Made by a program: the position numbers and the translations under genes. This document shows, in pieces, positions 50,488-58,196 of a DNA stretch of 59,726 nt; position 1 is the stretch's first letter; every line of letters starts with the position of its first letter. The stretch is from an uncultured Caulobacter sp. (GTDB lineage Bacteria > Pseudomonadota > Alphaproteobacteria > Caulobacterales > Caulobacteraceae): NCBI RefSeq assembly GCF_937900395.1, contig NZ_CALCDX010000014.1, positions 1 through 59,726 of the forward strand. Reading direction: 5' to 3'. The notes below the pieces were generated by a model. That model was not told the origin of the DNA, did not search any database, and was given only the letters and a program-made list of their open reading frames with translations.

Positions 50488-50510
50488 CCCTCTCCCCTTG
50501 TGGGAGAGGG
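50488..50510. repeat. palindromic CCCTCTCCC...GGGAGAGGG hairpin
   Basis: CCCTCTCCC-CTTGT-GGGAGAGGG forms a 9-bp stem with a 5-base loop. It lies between the end of the leftward osmC gene and the patatin promoter. Elements of this form are dispersed in many proteobacterial genomes. It may act as a terminator for the arsenic operon or be a REP-like repeat; no T-run follows. Confidence 0.55.
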
Positions 50511-50593
50511 CGGCCGCCATCCACCCCAGACAGACGATCGGAATGTCAGATTAAGGGCCGGCGCCCGGTTTCGTCTGTCACGCTCTGCCGTTG

Positions 50594-51004
50594 TCATTTC
50601 AGGGCCTGGATGACCCCTTCCAGTTTCGTGGCGAGCGCGACGGTATTGGAGATCGTGCCGTACTTGCGCACGTTCTTGTGCAGCAGCTCCAGCCGCTGCT
50701 CGCTCTCATCGGTGTCCACGATCAACACGTAGTCGACCGACGTGATCAGCGGCGGGGCATCCTGACGAACCGCGTGCAGCCGAACCTCGACCCCGCGAAG
50801 ATCAAAGTCGAGCATTGGGGTGACGCGTTCGATGCCCTTGATCATGCAGGCGGCGATCGCGGCCAGGAAGAGTTCGGCGGGATTGAAGGCGTCCGAACGG
50901 CCGGCCAGATCGGTGTCGAGCACGACCGCGGCGGCCTTGGCTTCCGCCACCGAGCCGTGCTGGTCAACGCGTCGGGCCGTAACGCGATACTCAAGCATGA
51001 GCAT
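50594..51004 (-). CDS. OsmC-family protein (single-Cys variant)
   Basis: This 136-residue protein has an OsmC/Ohr fold: NPAELFLAAIAACMIKGIERVTPML (about 64-88) holds the first catalytic Cys. At the position of the second Cys the sequence reads KYGTISNTVALA, with no Cys, so classical Ohr-type peroxide reduction is doubtful. It follows arsC 85 bases downstream on the same strand and is probably the last gene of the arsenic operon. A role in thiol or electrophile stress is likely. Confidence 0.8.
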   Translation of the reverse strand: MLMLEYRVTARRVDQHGSVAEAKAAAVVLDTDLAGRSDAFNPAELFLAAIAACMIKGIERVTPMLDFDLRGVEVRLHAVRQDAPPLITSVDYVLIVDTDESEQRLELLHKNVRKYGTISNTVALATKLEGVIQALK

Positions 51005-51088
51005 TCTCCTGTTCCGCGCGGAGACTAGCCCCGCGCTGAACCACGTCCATGATCGAGCGCAAAGCGCGCCTCCGCTGCCATGTCGCCC

Positions 51089-51514
51089 TTAGGGGCGAGC
51101 CGACAGGTCGACCACCTCGCCGTCTTCCTTGGTGAAGCCAGTGGGGTGACGATCGAGGAGATCGAACACCACCTCCGAGGGCCGGCAGAGCTTGACGCCG
51201 CGCGGCGTGACGACCAGCGGTCGATTGACCAGGATCGGATGGGCGACCATGGCGTCGAGGATCGCATCCTCGCCGCTCCCCTCGGCGGTCAGGCCAAGCT
51301 CTTCGGCCGGCGTGCCGCGCGTGCGCATCAATTGGCGGAAGGTCAGGCCAGCCGCGCCGGCCAGGTCGCGCAGCTGCGCGTGGGTCCAGCCGGCCTGCAC
51401 ATACTCAATGACCTTGGGCTCGTAGCCGGCGGCGCGGATCATCGCCAGGACGTTGCGGGACGTGCCGCAGCTGGGGTTGTGGTAGATCACCACCGGGAAA
51501 TCAGGGTCGCTCAT
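51089..51514 (-). CDS. arsC: arsenate reductase, glutaredoxin type
   Basis: This 141-residue ArsC/Spx-fold enzyme reduces arsenate to arsenite with glutathione and glutaredoxin. The N-terminus VVIYHNPSCGTSRNVLAMI holds the catalytic Cys, and the later HPILVNRPLVVTPRGVKLCRPSEVV segment is the conserved substrate region with the basic residues. It lies 11 bases after the acr3 gene in the arsR1 operon. This is the second arsenate reductase type in the same operon. Confidence 0.93.
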   Translation of the reverse strand: MSDPDFPVVIYHNPSCGTSRNVLAMIRAAGYEPKVIEYVQAGWTHAQLRDLAGAAGLTFRQLMRTRGTPAEELGLTAEGSGEDAILDAMVAHPILVNRPLVVTPRGVKLCRPSEVVFDLLDRHPTGFTKEDGEVVDLSARP

Positions 51515-51525
51515 ACGTCACCGTC

Positions 51526-52596
51526 CTACGCTTTGAAGGCTGTGTCGCCGCGCGCGGCGGCGACCTTGCGCACGGCCTGACCGCGCTCGTACCAGGGCTT
51601 GGAGGCGTTCACGATCGCCACGATCGACAGCATCACCGGCACCTCGATCAGCACCCCGACCACCGTGGCCAGGGCCGCGCCCGACTGGAAGCCAAAGAGG
51701 CTGATGGCGGCGGCCACCGCCAGTTCGAAGAAGTTGCTGGCCCCGATCAGGGCCGAGGGCCCGGCAACGCAATGGGCCTCACCGCTGACACGGTTGAGCA
51801 GATAGGCCAGGCCCGAATTAACATAGACCTGGATCAGGATGGGCACGGCCAGCAAGGCGATGACCAACGGCTGCCTGAGGATCTGCTCGCCCTGGAAGCC
51901 AAACAGCATGACCAGGGTCGCCAGCAGCGCCACGATCGACAGCGGCTGCATCACCGACAGAAAGCGGTTCAAGGCCGCCTCGCCCTTGGCAAGCAGGACC
52001 TTGCGGATCAGCTGGGCGGCCAGCACCGGCACGACGATGTAGAGCCCCACCGACAGGGTGAGGGTCGACCAGGGCACGGTGATGGCCGAAAGCCCGAGCA
52101 GCAGGCCGACGATCGGCGCGAAGGCCACGACCATGATGCTGTCGTTCAGCGCCACCTGGCTCAGGGTGAAGTTCGGCTCGCCCTTGGTCAGGTTGCTCCA
52201 GACAAAGACCATGGCCGTGCAGGGCGCGGCGGCCAGCAGGATCAGGCCGGCGATGTAGCTGTCGATCTGGTCGGCCGGCAGATAGGGCCTAAAGAGCTGG
52301 CTGATGAAGATCCAGCCCAGCAACGCCATCCCGAACGGCTTGACCAGCCAGTTGATCAGCAGGGTCACCGAGATCCCGCGCCAGTGGCGCGCGACCTGGC
52401 CCAGGGCCGCAAAGTCGACCTTGATCAGCATCGGGATGATCATCAGCCAGATCAGGGCCGCCATCGGCAGGTTGACCTTGGCGATCTCGGCTGCGGAGAT
52501 CAGATGGAAGACTGGCGCGAAGACATGGCCCAGCGCGACGCCGGCGACGATGCAAAGCCCAACCCACACGGTGAGGTAACGTTCAAAGATGGACAT
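51526..52596 (-). CDS. acr3: arsenite exporter, Acr3 family
   Basis: A 356-residue, ten-helix arsenite permease of the ACR3 (not ArsB) family. It begins MSIFERYLTVWVGLCIVAGVALGH and contains the hallmark APCTAMVFVWSNLTKGEPNFTLSQVALNDSIM (about 115-146), whose Cys is needed for arsenite transport in this family. It exports the arsenite produced by the two reductases encoded on either side. Confidence 0.95.
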   Translation of the reverse strand: MSIFERYLTVWVGLCIVAGVALGHVFAPVFHLISAAEIAKVNLPMAALIWLMIIPMLIKVDFAALGQVARHWRGISVTLLINWLVKPFGMALLGWIFISQLFRPYLPADQIDSYIAGLILLAAAPCTAMVFVWSNLTKGEPNFTLSQVALNDSIMVVAFAPIVGLLLGLSAITVPWSTLTLSVGLYIVVPVLAAQLIRKVLLAKGEAALNRFLSVMQPLSIVALLATLVMLFGFQGEQILRQPLVIALLAVPILIQVYVNSGLAYLLNRVSGEAHCVAGPSALIGASNFFELAVAAAISLFGFQSGAALATVVGVLIEVPVMLSIVAIVNASKPWYERGQAVRKVAAARGDTAFKA

Positions 52597-52623
52597 TCAG
52601 GATCCTGGTCGGGCGGCGAAGGA

Positions 52624-53157
52624 CTAGGCGGCGCTCTCGTCAGGCGCGACCGACTTGCCGATCTCGTCGAGGCGCTTCTGCAGCGACAGCCGGTCGAGCG
52701 AGGCCATCGGCAAGGCGCAGAAGAGCGTGATGCGGCTGTTGAGCTGGCGGTAGGCCTCGGCGAAGGCCAGGGCGATCTCCGCCTCGGAGCCGCCGGCTTG
52801 GCCCGGATCGGGGATTCCCCAGTGGGCGCTCATCGGCTGGCCGGGCCAGATCGGGCAGATCTCGCCAGCGGCGTTGTCGCAGACGGTGAACACGAAATCG
52901 AGCTCGGGGGCGTCGGGGTTGCTCTCCCGCGAGAACTCGTTCCAGCCCTTGGAGCGTAGCTGGTCGGTTTTGTAGTTGAGGCGCTGCAGCAGGCTGATGG
53001 CGTGGGGATTGACCTTGCCGCTCGGCATCGAGCCGGCGGAATAGGCCACGAAGCGCCCCGCCCCGACCCGGTTCATGATACTCTCGGCAACGATCGAGCG
53101 CGCCGAATTGTGGGTGCAGAGAAAAAGCACGTTGTAAGGACGGGTCTGGGCGGTCAT
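52624..53157 (-). CDS. arsC: arsenate reductase, low-molecular-weight phosphatase type
   Basis: A 177-residue LMW-PTP-fold arsenate reductase: P-loop LCTHNSARS (CX5R) near residue 14, then a late SAHWGIPDP segment with the catalytic acid Asp. It differs from the shorter glutaredoxin-type enzyme in the same operon and needs a different thiol donor. ATG 53157 overlaps the arsR1 stop by four bases (ATGA). The frame stays open into arsR1, but that part is a shadow. Confidence 0.92.
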   Translation of the reverse strand: MTAQTRPYNVLFLCTHNSARSIVAESIMNRVGAGRFVAYSAGSMPSGKVNPHAISLLQRLNYKTDQLRSKGWNEFSRESNPDAPELDFVFTVCDNAAGEICPIWPGQPMSAHWGIPDPGQAGGSEAEIALAFAEAYRQLNSRITLFCALPMASLDRLSLQKRLDEIGKSVAPDESAA

Positions 53158-53528
53158 GGCGTCGTCTCCAGGGTCGTGAGGCAGGTCCCGTCGCAGGCCG
53201 CGGCGCGGGCCAGGATATCGCTCAGCGGCGCGCAGACCTCCGGGGCCCCGCCGCAGCAGTCGTCCATCAGGAAGGCCAAGAGCTGCGTCATCGCCCCATA
53301 GCGAGCGGTGTAGATGATCGAGCGGCCCTCGCGGCGCGAGTCGATCAAGCCGGCGTGGCTGAGGATATTGAGCCCCGAGGACAGGGTGTTGGGGATGATG
53401 CCAGTGGTGCGGGCGATCTCGCCGGCGGCCATGCCGCCCTGCCCGGTCCTGACCAGCAGGCGGAAGATCGCCAGGCGCCCTTCGTGGGCCAGGGCGCTGA
53501 GCGCGGTGACGGCGGCTTTTGATTCCAT
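53154..53528 (-). CDS. arsR: ArsR-family arsenite-responsive repressor 1
   Basis: A 124-residue winged-helix repressor (MAAGEIARTTGIIPNTLSSGLNILSHAGLI, about 32-62). Its C-terminal DDCCGGAPEVC has a vicinal Cys pair plus a third Cys, the As(III) site layout of Acidithiobacillus-type ArsR rather than the alpha-3 CxC of plasmid R773. It is the first gene of the arsR1-arsC-acr3-arsC operon and overlaps arsC. Its own promoter contains an inverted repeat that is the likely operator. Confidence 0.93.
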   Translation of the reverse strand: MESKAAVTALSALAHEGRLAIFRLLVRTGQGGMAAGEIARTTGIIPNTLSSGLNILSHAGLIDSRREGRSIIYTARYGAMTQLLAFLMDDCCGGAPEVCAPLSDILARAAACDGTCLTTLETTP

Positions 53529-53529
53529 A

Positions 53530-53562
53530 ATTCGAACATACTCGAATAATAAGAAAGTTCAA
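53530..53562 (-). promoter_or_regulatory. arsR1 promoter and ArsR operator
   Basis: On the minus strand TTGAAC (53557-53562), 16 bases, TATGTT (53535-53540) is a plausible -35/-10 pair. A perfect inverted repeat ATTCGA-N6-TCGAAT (53530-53547) covers the -10. The -10 ends only six bases before the arsR1 ATG, so the transcript should start at or next to the start codon and be leaderless. Confidence 0.65.
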
Positions 53563-53599
53563 TGACACGCCGCGCCTTCGTCGGCGTGATCAAATCGCC

Positions 53600-54760
53600 T
53601 TAAGCGGTCTCTGCCTGTCGGCTCGACAGCGGCGCCATCAGCGCCAGGGCCGTGAGGCAGGCCAGGCAGGCGGCCATCAGGGCGACGATCGGCGAGATCC
53701 CCATCGCCAGGGCGAAGGCGAACGGGGCCAGCGCCTGGGAGAGCCGGCCAGGCATGGCGATCAGCCCCAGGCGCGCGCCGTATCCGCCCGGCCCAAACAG
53801 CGCCAGCGGCGCGCTGCCGCGGGCGATCGTGAAGAGCCCGTTGCCCGCCCCGTAGAGCGCGGCCAGCGCCATCAGGCCCAGGGGGCCGCTCACCAGGACC
53901 AGGCCCGCGCCGATCGGCAAGAGCATGACGGCGATGCGGGCGGCGTTAAGCGGATGCAGCCGCCGCGCCAGACCCCATTCGGCCAGTCGCGCCAGGACCT
54001 GGGCCGGCCCGACCAGGGCGGCCGCGGCGAGCGCCTGGCCTGGCGTCGCGCCCAGCCCCTTGAGCAGTAGCGGCAGCTGAGCGCCCAGGGCCGCGCCGAC
54101 CGCGCTCATCGCCGCGAAGGCGCTGGCCAGCAGCAGCACCGCCCCAAGCGGCGGATTGGCAGGGACCCGCGCCGGACGGTCGACCGCCTCACCGGCCTCT
54201 CCAGGCCCGGCGGGCAAGGTGAGATGCAGCGGCAGGGCCAGCGCCAGCTGCGCCCCGGCCCACATCAGGCACGCCGCGCGCCAGCCGTGGTGCTCAGCGG
54301 CAAGGGCGGTCAGCGGCCAGCTGATCGTGCTGGCGAAGCCGGCGATCAGAGTCACGCCGGTGATCGGCCCGCGCGCGGCCGCGCCAAACCAACCCACGAG
54401 ACCGGCGAAAGCGACGTCGTAGAGACCCAGCGCCATGCCAAGACCCATCAGCGCCCAGGCGGCAAACAGCAGCCACGCCCCTTGGGCCAAGGCCAGGGCG
54501 ATCAGGCCGGCGGCCAGGACGAGGTTGGAGAGGATCAGCACGCCGCGCGCGCCGTGGCGATCGACGCGCCGGCCAATGCCTGGCCCGAGCGCCACCGTCA
54601 CCAGGAGCGCGCCGGCATAGGCGGCGAACACCGTTGGCGTGGCCAGCCCCAGATCCTTGGCCATCGGCGCGGCCAGCACCGCCGGCAGATAGGCGCTGGA
54701 CGCGTAGCCTAGGGTCTGGGTGACGCCCAGCCGGAGCACCGCGGCGCGCGGGCTGATCAC
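53600..54760 (-). CDS. MFS exporter of the arsenic cluster
   Basis: A 386-residue, 12-helix major facilitator protein (MFS_1), with motif A-like GPGIGRRVDRHGARG near residue 60. It overlaps the arsN-type gene (GTGA) and closes the arsH-arsN-MFS unit. MFS proteins in such arsenic clusters are thought to export organic or complexed arsenic species. Here the neighbouring GNAT gene suggests an organoarsenical. It is not close to ArsJ-type proteins by any motif I can see. Confidence 0.78.
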   Translation of the reverse strand: MISPRAAVLRLGVTQTLGYASSAYLPAVLAAPMAKDLGLATPTVFAAYAGALLVTVALGPGIGRRVDRHGARGVLILSNLVLAAGLIALALAQGAWLLFAAWALMGLGMALGLYDVAFAGLVGWFGAAARGPITGVTLIAGFASTISWPLTALAAEHHGWRAACLMWAGAQLALALPLHLTLPAGPGEAGEAVDRPARVPANPPLGAVLLLASAFAAMSAVGAALGAQLPLLLKGLGATPGQALAAAALVGPAQVLARLAEWGLARRLHPLNAARIAVMLLPIGAGLVLVSGPLGLMALAALYGAGNGLFTIARGSAPLALFGPGGYGARLGLIAMPGRLSQALAPFAFALAMGISPIVALMAACLACLTALALMAPLSSRQAETA

Positions 54761-55251
54761 GCTTCGATCAGGCGCTCGACGGCGACCACGTCACGCCAGA
54801 CGCCATCGAGCTGGCCATGGCGCTGGTGGACCCCGACCTCGCGAAAGCCCTGGCTGCGCAGGAGGCCCAGACTGGCGCTGTTCTCGACGAAGACCCGCGA
54901 CAGCAGCTTGTGCAGGCCCTGCGCCCTGGCCGCCTCGATCAGGGCGGCCATGGCGTGCTTGCCCACGCCCGTCCCGCGATGGTCGCGAGCGACATAGACC
55001 GAGAACTCGGCGATGCCGGCGTAGCAGCAGCGATCCGAATAGGCGAAGGTCGCCGCGTAGCCGACCACGTTCTGGGCTGCGTCGACGACCACCACCACCG
55101 GCAGACCGCTGGCCAGCCAGGCCTCGATCGCTTCGACGCCGCGCGGGCTCGTCTCGAAGGTGGCGATGCGATCCTCGATGCCCTGATTGTAGATCCTGGT
55201 CATGGCCGGGGCGTCGGCCAAGGTGGCGGCCCGGGTGCTAAGCCCGCTCAT
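54757..55251 (-). CDS. arsN: GNAT acetyltransferase, ArsN1-like
   Basis: This 164-residue protein matches the phosphinothricin/arsinothricin N-acetyltransferase group: IRIYNQGIEDRIATFET-type start (MTRIYNQGIEDRIATFET, about 17-34), a hydrophobic VVVVVDAAQNVVGYAATFAY strand, then VYVARDHRGTGVGKHAM (acetyl-CoA loop, about 90). ArsN1 enzymes inactivate the arsenic antibiotic arsinothricin by N-acetylation. Position between arsH and an MFS gene (4-base overlaps on both sides) supports that role, though phosphinothricin or another amine is possible. Confidence 0.82.
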   Translation of the reverse strand: MSGLSTRAATLADAPAMTRIYNQGIEDRIATFETSPRGVEAIEAWLASGLPVVVVVDAAQNVVGYAATFAYSDRCCYAGIAEFSVYVARDHRGTGVGKHAMAALIEAARAQGLHKLLSRVFVENSASLGLLRSQGFREVGVHQRHGQLDGVWRDVVAVERLIEA

Positions 55252-55988
55252 GCCACGACCTTCGCCGCCTCGTGCTCCATGGCCTTGGCGCCGAGCAGAT
55301 GTTCATGCGTCTCCCGCCCAGCCGCCTTGCGCTCGCTATAGCGGTCGACCAGGTAGTCGGCGCGATCGCGCGTCAGCAGGGTGAACTTGTAGAGCTCCTC
55401 CATCACGTCGACGACGCGGTCGTAGTAGCTCGACGGCTTCATGCGATCGTTCTCGTCGAACTCCTTGTAGGCCATGGCCACCGAGGACTGATTGGGGATG
55501 GTGATCATCCGCATCCAGCGGCCCAGCAGGCGCAGGGTGTTGACCGCGTTGAAAGATTGCGAGCCGCCGCTGACCTGCATGACCGCCAGGGTCTTGCCCT
55601 GGGTTGGCCGCACACTGCCGATCTCCAGCGGAATCCAGTCGATCTGCGCCTTCATGATGCCGGTGATCGCCCCATGGCGCTCGGGACTGCACCAGACCTG
55701 CCCCTCGGACCATTCGGAGAGCGCCCGCAGTTCCTGGACCTTGGGATGGTCGGCGGGGGTGGCGTCGGGCAGCGGCAGGCCGGCCGGATCGAAGACCCGG
55801 GTCTCGGCGCCCATCGCCTCGAGCAGGCGCTGGGCCTCGAGCACCAGAAGCTTGCTGAACGAGCGCTCGCGCAGTGACCCATAGAGCAGCAGGATGCGGG
55901 GCGGATGGGTCGAGACCGTGGCCGGCTCGAGCTTGGCGAGACTGGGCCGATCGGCGAAGGCCGGGCTGAGGGCGGGAAAGTCGGTCAA
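55248..55988 (-). CDS. arsH: ArsH, NADPH-dependent FMN oxidoreductase
   Basis: A 246-residue flavodoxin-like protein with the ArsH layout: an N-terminal extension, FMN phosphate loop LLYGSLRERSFSKLL (about 34-48), then EWSEGQVWCSPERHGAITGIMKAQIDWIPLEIGSVRPTQGKTLAVMQVSGGSQSFNAVNTLRLLGRWMRM in pieces across 95-170. ArsH oxidises trivalent methylated or aromatic arsenicals to less toxic pentavalent forms. Its gene overlaps arsN by four bases. An operator-like sequence lies 20-50 bases upstream. Confidence 0.93.
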   Translation of the reverse strand: MTDFPALSPAFADRPSLAKLEPATVSTHPPRILLLYGSLRERSFSKLLVLEAQRLLEAMGAETRVFDPAGLPLPDATPADHPKVQELRALSEWSEGQVWCSPERHGAITGIMKAQIDWIPLEIGSVRPTQGKTLAVMQVSGGSQSFNAVNTLRLLGRWMRMITIPNQSSVAMAYKEFDENDRMKPSSYYDRVVDVMEELYKFTLLTRDRADYLVDRYSERKAAGRETHEHLLGAKAMEHEAAKVVA

Positions 55989-56008
55989 GCGGCGGGTCCC
56001 TTCATCAC

Positions 56009-56037
56009 GAAATCTCTAGAAAACTGGTGACGTGAAG
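56009..56037 (-). promoter_or_regulatory. operator copy upstream of arsH
   Basis: A 29-base sequence centred on CTCTAGAAAA matches the sequence upstream of arsR2 at 23 of 29 positions. It lies 21 bases before the arsH start and probably binds ArsR2. Confidence 0.55.
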
Positions 56038-56046
56038 CCAAAAAAT

Positions 56047-56373
56047 TCAGGCGGCGCTGTCTTGAGCGCAACCCAAGCCCAGGCCCGCGCAGCAGTTCTC
56101 CGTCAGGTAGGCGGCGAGCGCGTTCACCCGGCCATAGTCGGCCGTGCAGATCAGCTCGCGACCGCGCTTCTCCTGGCGCACGAGGCCGGCGCGCGACAGG
56201 GCGGCCAGGTGATGGGCCAGGGTCGAGGGCGGGATGTGGCTCAGCCGCACGAGGTCGGTGACATTGGCCCCCTCGTCGCCGGCCCGCACCAGCAGCCGAA
56301 AGACGCGCAAGCGAACGGGACTTCCCAAGGCCGAGAGGCCGGCGGCGGCGTCATCTTCGGTGAGCTGCGACAT
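56047..56373 (-). CDS. arsR: ArsR-family repressor 2
   Basis: A 108-residue ArsR protein: winged helix VTDLVRLSHIPPSTLAHHLAALSRAGLVRQEKRGRELI (about 35-73) and a C-terminal ENCCAGLGLGC with the same CC-x6-C arsenic-site spacing as ArsR1. It is read in the same direction as arsH, 58 bases before it, and likely controls arsH-arsN-MFS and itself through the two matching operators. Confidence 0.92.
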   Translation of the reverse strand: MSQLTEDDAAAGLSALGSPVRLRVFRLLVRAGDEGANVTDLVRLSHIPPSTLAHHLAALSRAGLVRQEKRGRELICTADYGRVNALAAYLTENCCAGLGLGCAQDSAA

Positions 56374-56381
56374 GACACAAC

Positions 56382-56410
56382 GATATTTCTAGAAAATTCG
56401 TGATGTCAAG
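56382..56410 (-). promoter_or_regulatory. arsR2 promoter with palindromic operator
   Basis: On the minus strand a perfect TTGACA -35 is followed after 18 bases by TATCGT (4 of 6). The palindrome TTTCTAGAAA (56386-56395) sits inside the spacer. The 29-base segment is repeated upstream of arsH with 6 differences. Repressor binding here would block polymerase directly. Confidence 0.6.
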
Positions 56411-56628
56411 CCGCGCAGCGGCGCGATGGCAACGGTTCGTCGATTTCATCCCGGCGCGGGAACATCGCCCGGCCAGCGCCGCGTCCTCTAAGGCGCGATC
56501 GATCTCAACAGCCAGCCCTTGCCGGACCGGCTCGCCGTCGGCCTGAGCGCCGAGGAAGCTCGGCTTGTGCTGCAATGGCGCCCGTTCAGCTTGAGCGAAC
56601 AGTCCAGGCCGCCAGCCCCCTCCCGCGG
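56411..56628. other. 218-base region between arsR2 and the cysteine-synthase gene
   Basis: No intact gene is present. On the plus strand a frame from about 56491 to TAG near 56630 reads ...LAVGLSAEEARLVLQWRPFSL, which looks protein-like but has no ATG or GTG start. It may be the end of a lost gene. Not identified. Confidence 0.25.
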
Positions 56629-57705
56629 CTAGAGCGCTCGCCAGCCGAGCAGTTCGACCTCGGGGGTCAGATAACCTGCCCGCACCGGCTCTTCCTGGGC
56701 CAGGGCCGTGGAGAGATAACGGGCGTGGTTGTCGCACAGCACCGTGGCGACGCGGGCGTCGGGCCGCTCCTCCAGCACCTTGATGGCGGCCAGCAGATTG
56801 GCGCCGCTGGAGATCCCCACCCCCAGGCCCAGCTGCTGGGCGACCTTCTGGGCCATCAGGATGGCGTCGCCGTCATGGACGGCGATCACCGGGGCCAGCT
56901 CGCTCAGCTTGACGATGTCGGGAATGAACTCGTCGGAGACGCCCTGGATGCGGTGATGGCCGACCTTGTGGCCGGTCGACAGGGTCGGCGACTCGGCCGG
57001 CTCGACGGGATGGACGGCGGCCGACAGGCCGCGATCGCGGAACAGCCGGCCAAAGCCCATCACCGTCCCGCCGGTGCCAACCCCGGCCACGAAGGCGTCG
57101 GGGGCCAGGCGATGGGCGGCCATCTGGGTCAGCAGCTCCTCGGCGGTGCCGTGATAGTGGGCGCGCCAGTTGTCGTCATTGGCGAACTGCCGCGACAGGA
57201 AGGCGCCCTTGGCGCTGGCATAGGCCTCGGCCATCTTTACCGAGCCGACGAAGCCGCCCTCGGCCTTGGAGACCAGGCGGATGGTCGCGCCGTGGCTGGT
57301 CAGAAGCGCCCGGCGCTCCAGGCTCATCCAGTCAGGCATGAAGATGGTCACCGGATGGCCCAAGGCCCGGCCCAGGGCCGCCAGGGCGATGCCGGCGTTG
57401 CCGCTGGTGGCCTCGACGATCTCCTGGCCGGGCGCGAGCTCGCGCCGCTCATAGGCCGCGCCGATGATGCTGCAGGCCATGCGGTCCTTGATACTGCCGG
57501 TCAGGTTATAGAGCTCGGCCTTGGCGTAGACAGTGGCCGGCCGGCCGCGCCAGGTCAGGTCGATGGCCAGCAGCGGCGTGCGGCCGACCAGGCCCGCCAT
57601 CGCCCCGAGCGCGGCCAGGGCCTGATCGCAGCCGCGCCCCGACGGGGCCTGCGGCGGGGTGGCGAAACGGTGGGAGGCGGCCAGGCCGATCGAACCCGCG
57701 AGCAT
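56629..57705 (-). CDS. cysteine synthase / PLP-dependent beta-family enzyme
   Basis: A 358-residue fold-type II PLP enzyme. The Schiff-base Lys is in NLTGSIKDRMA (about residue 70; most family members have NPTGSxKDR), the substrate loop is EATSGNAGIALA, and the phosphate-binding loop is GVGTGGTVMGFG. Serine/threonine-binding GISSGAN is near residue 295. It is most like CysK/CBS enzymes making cysteine from O-acetylserine. The start 57705 is the best of several; a longer frame reaches 57942. Proximity to arsenic genes would fit higher thiol demand, but that is inference. Confidence 0.82.
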   Translation of the reverse strand: MLAGSIGLAASHRFATPPQAPSGRGCDQALAALGAMAGLVGRTPLLAIDLTWRGRPATVYAKAELYNLTGSIKDRMACSIIGAAYERRELAPGQEIVEATSGNAGIALAALGRALGHPVTIFMPDWMSLERRALLTSHGATIRLVSKAEGGFVGSVKMAEAYASAKGAFLSRQFANDDNWRAHYHGTAEELLTQMAAHRLAPDAFVAGVGTGGTVMGFGRLFRDRGLSAAVHPVEPAESPTLSTGHKVGHHRIQGVSDEFIPDIVKLSELAPVIAVHDGDAILMAQKVAQQLGLGVGISSGANLLAAIKVLEERPDARVATVLCDNHARYLSTALAQEEPVRAGYLTPEVELLGWRAL

Positions 57706-58196
57706 GACAATAACCCTGCTTAGGACATGACCAGGGCGCGGCGGCGGGTCGGCGCGCGCGCCTTCCGCGCCCTTCGCGCCAAGGCCGTCAAACCTGCCGA
57801 TCGCCCCATCAAAAGTCTTCACCAATTTTCCCATGAATTGGCGCTCATACGGTGATTTTTTCCCAATGCCATGATGCCTGATAGATCGCCATCGAGCGAT
57901 CAGCCGCCAAGACACCCGGTTTTGGCGAAGGCCCCCTGCCACTCAGATTCCCACCACTAGCTCCATCGATCGCAGAAAAACCCACACCTGGCGATAAACG
58001 CCAAATTTTCTCCACCTAAGGCGCGCGAGCGCGGGCCAGTTTGGGAAGACATCACAGCCGGGCCTGTGGAACAGTTTCATGACGGTGAGGCGTGGCTGGA
58101 CCCTTGAGACGACCGCAGATCAGGGGGCCGGCGCGCATCAGACGATAACGACAGCTTTGAGATTAGTTACACGATCGACGAGCGTACTGGGGGCGT
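57706..58196. other. AT-richer intergenic region with inverted repeats
   Basis: No gene is supported between the leftward cysteine-synthase gene and the rightward ECF sigma gene. TGGCG-ATAAA-CGCCA (about 57985-57999) and CCAATT-N8-AATTGG (about 57821-57841) are perfect inverted repeats that may be operators for the divergent genes. The region is noticeably richer in A and T than its surroundings. Confidence 0.35.

Noticed and set aside
53158..53568. A longer N-terminus for the LMW-type arsenate reductase
   Set aside because: The extra part is out-of-frame arsR1 sequence; ATG 53157 directly precedes the P-loop strand.
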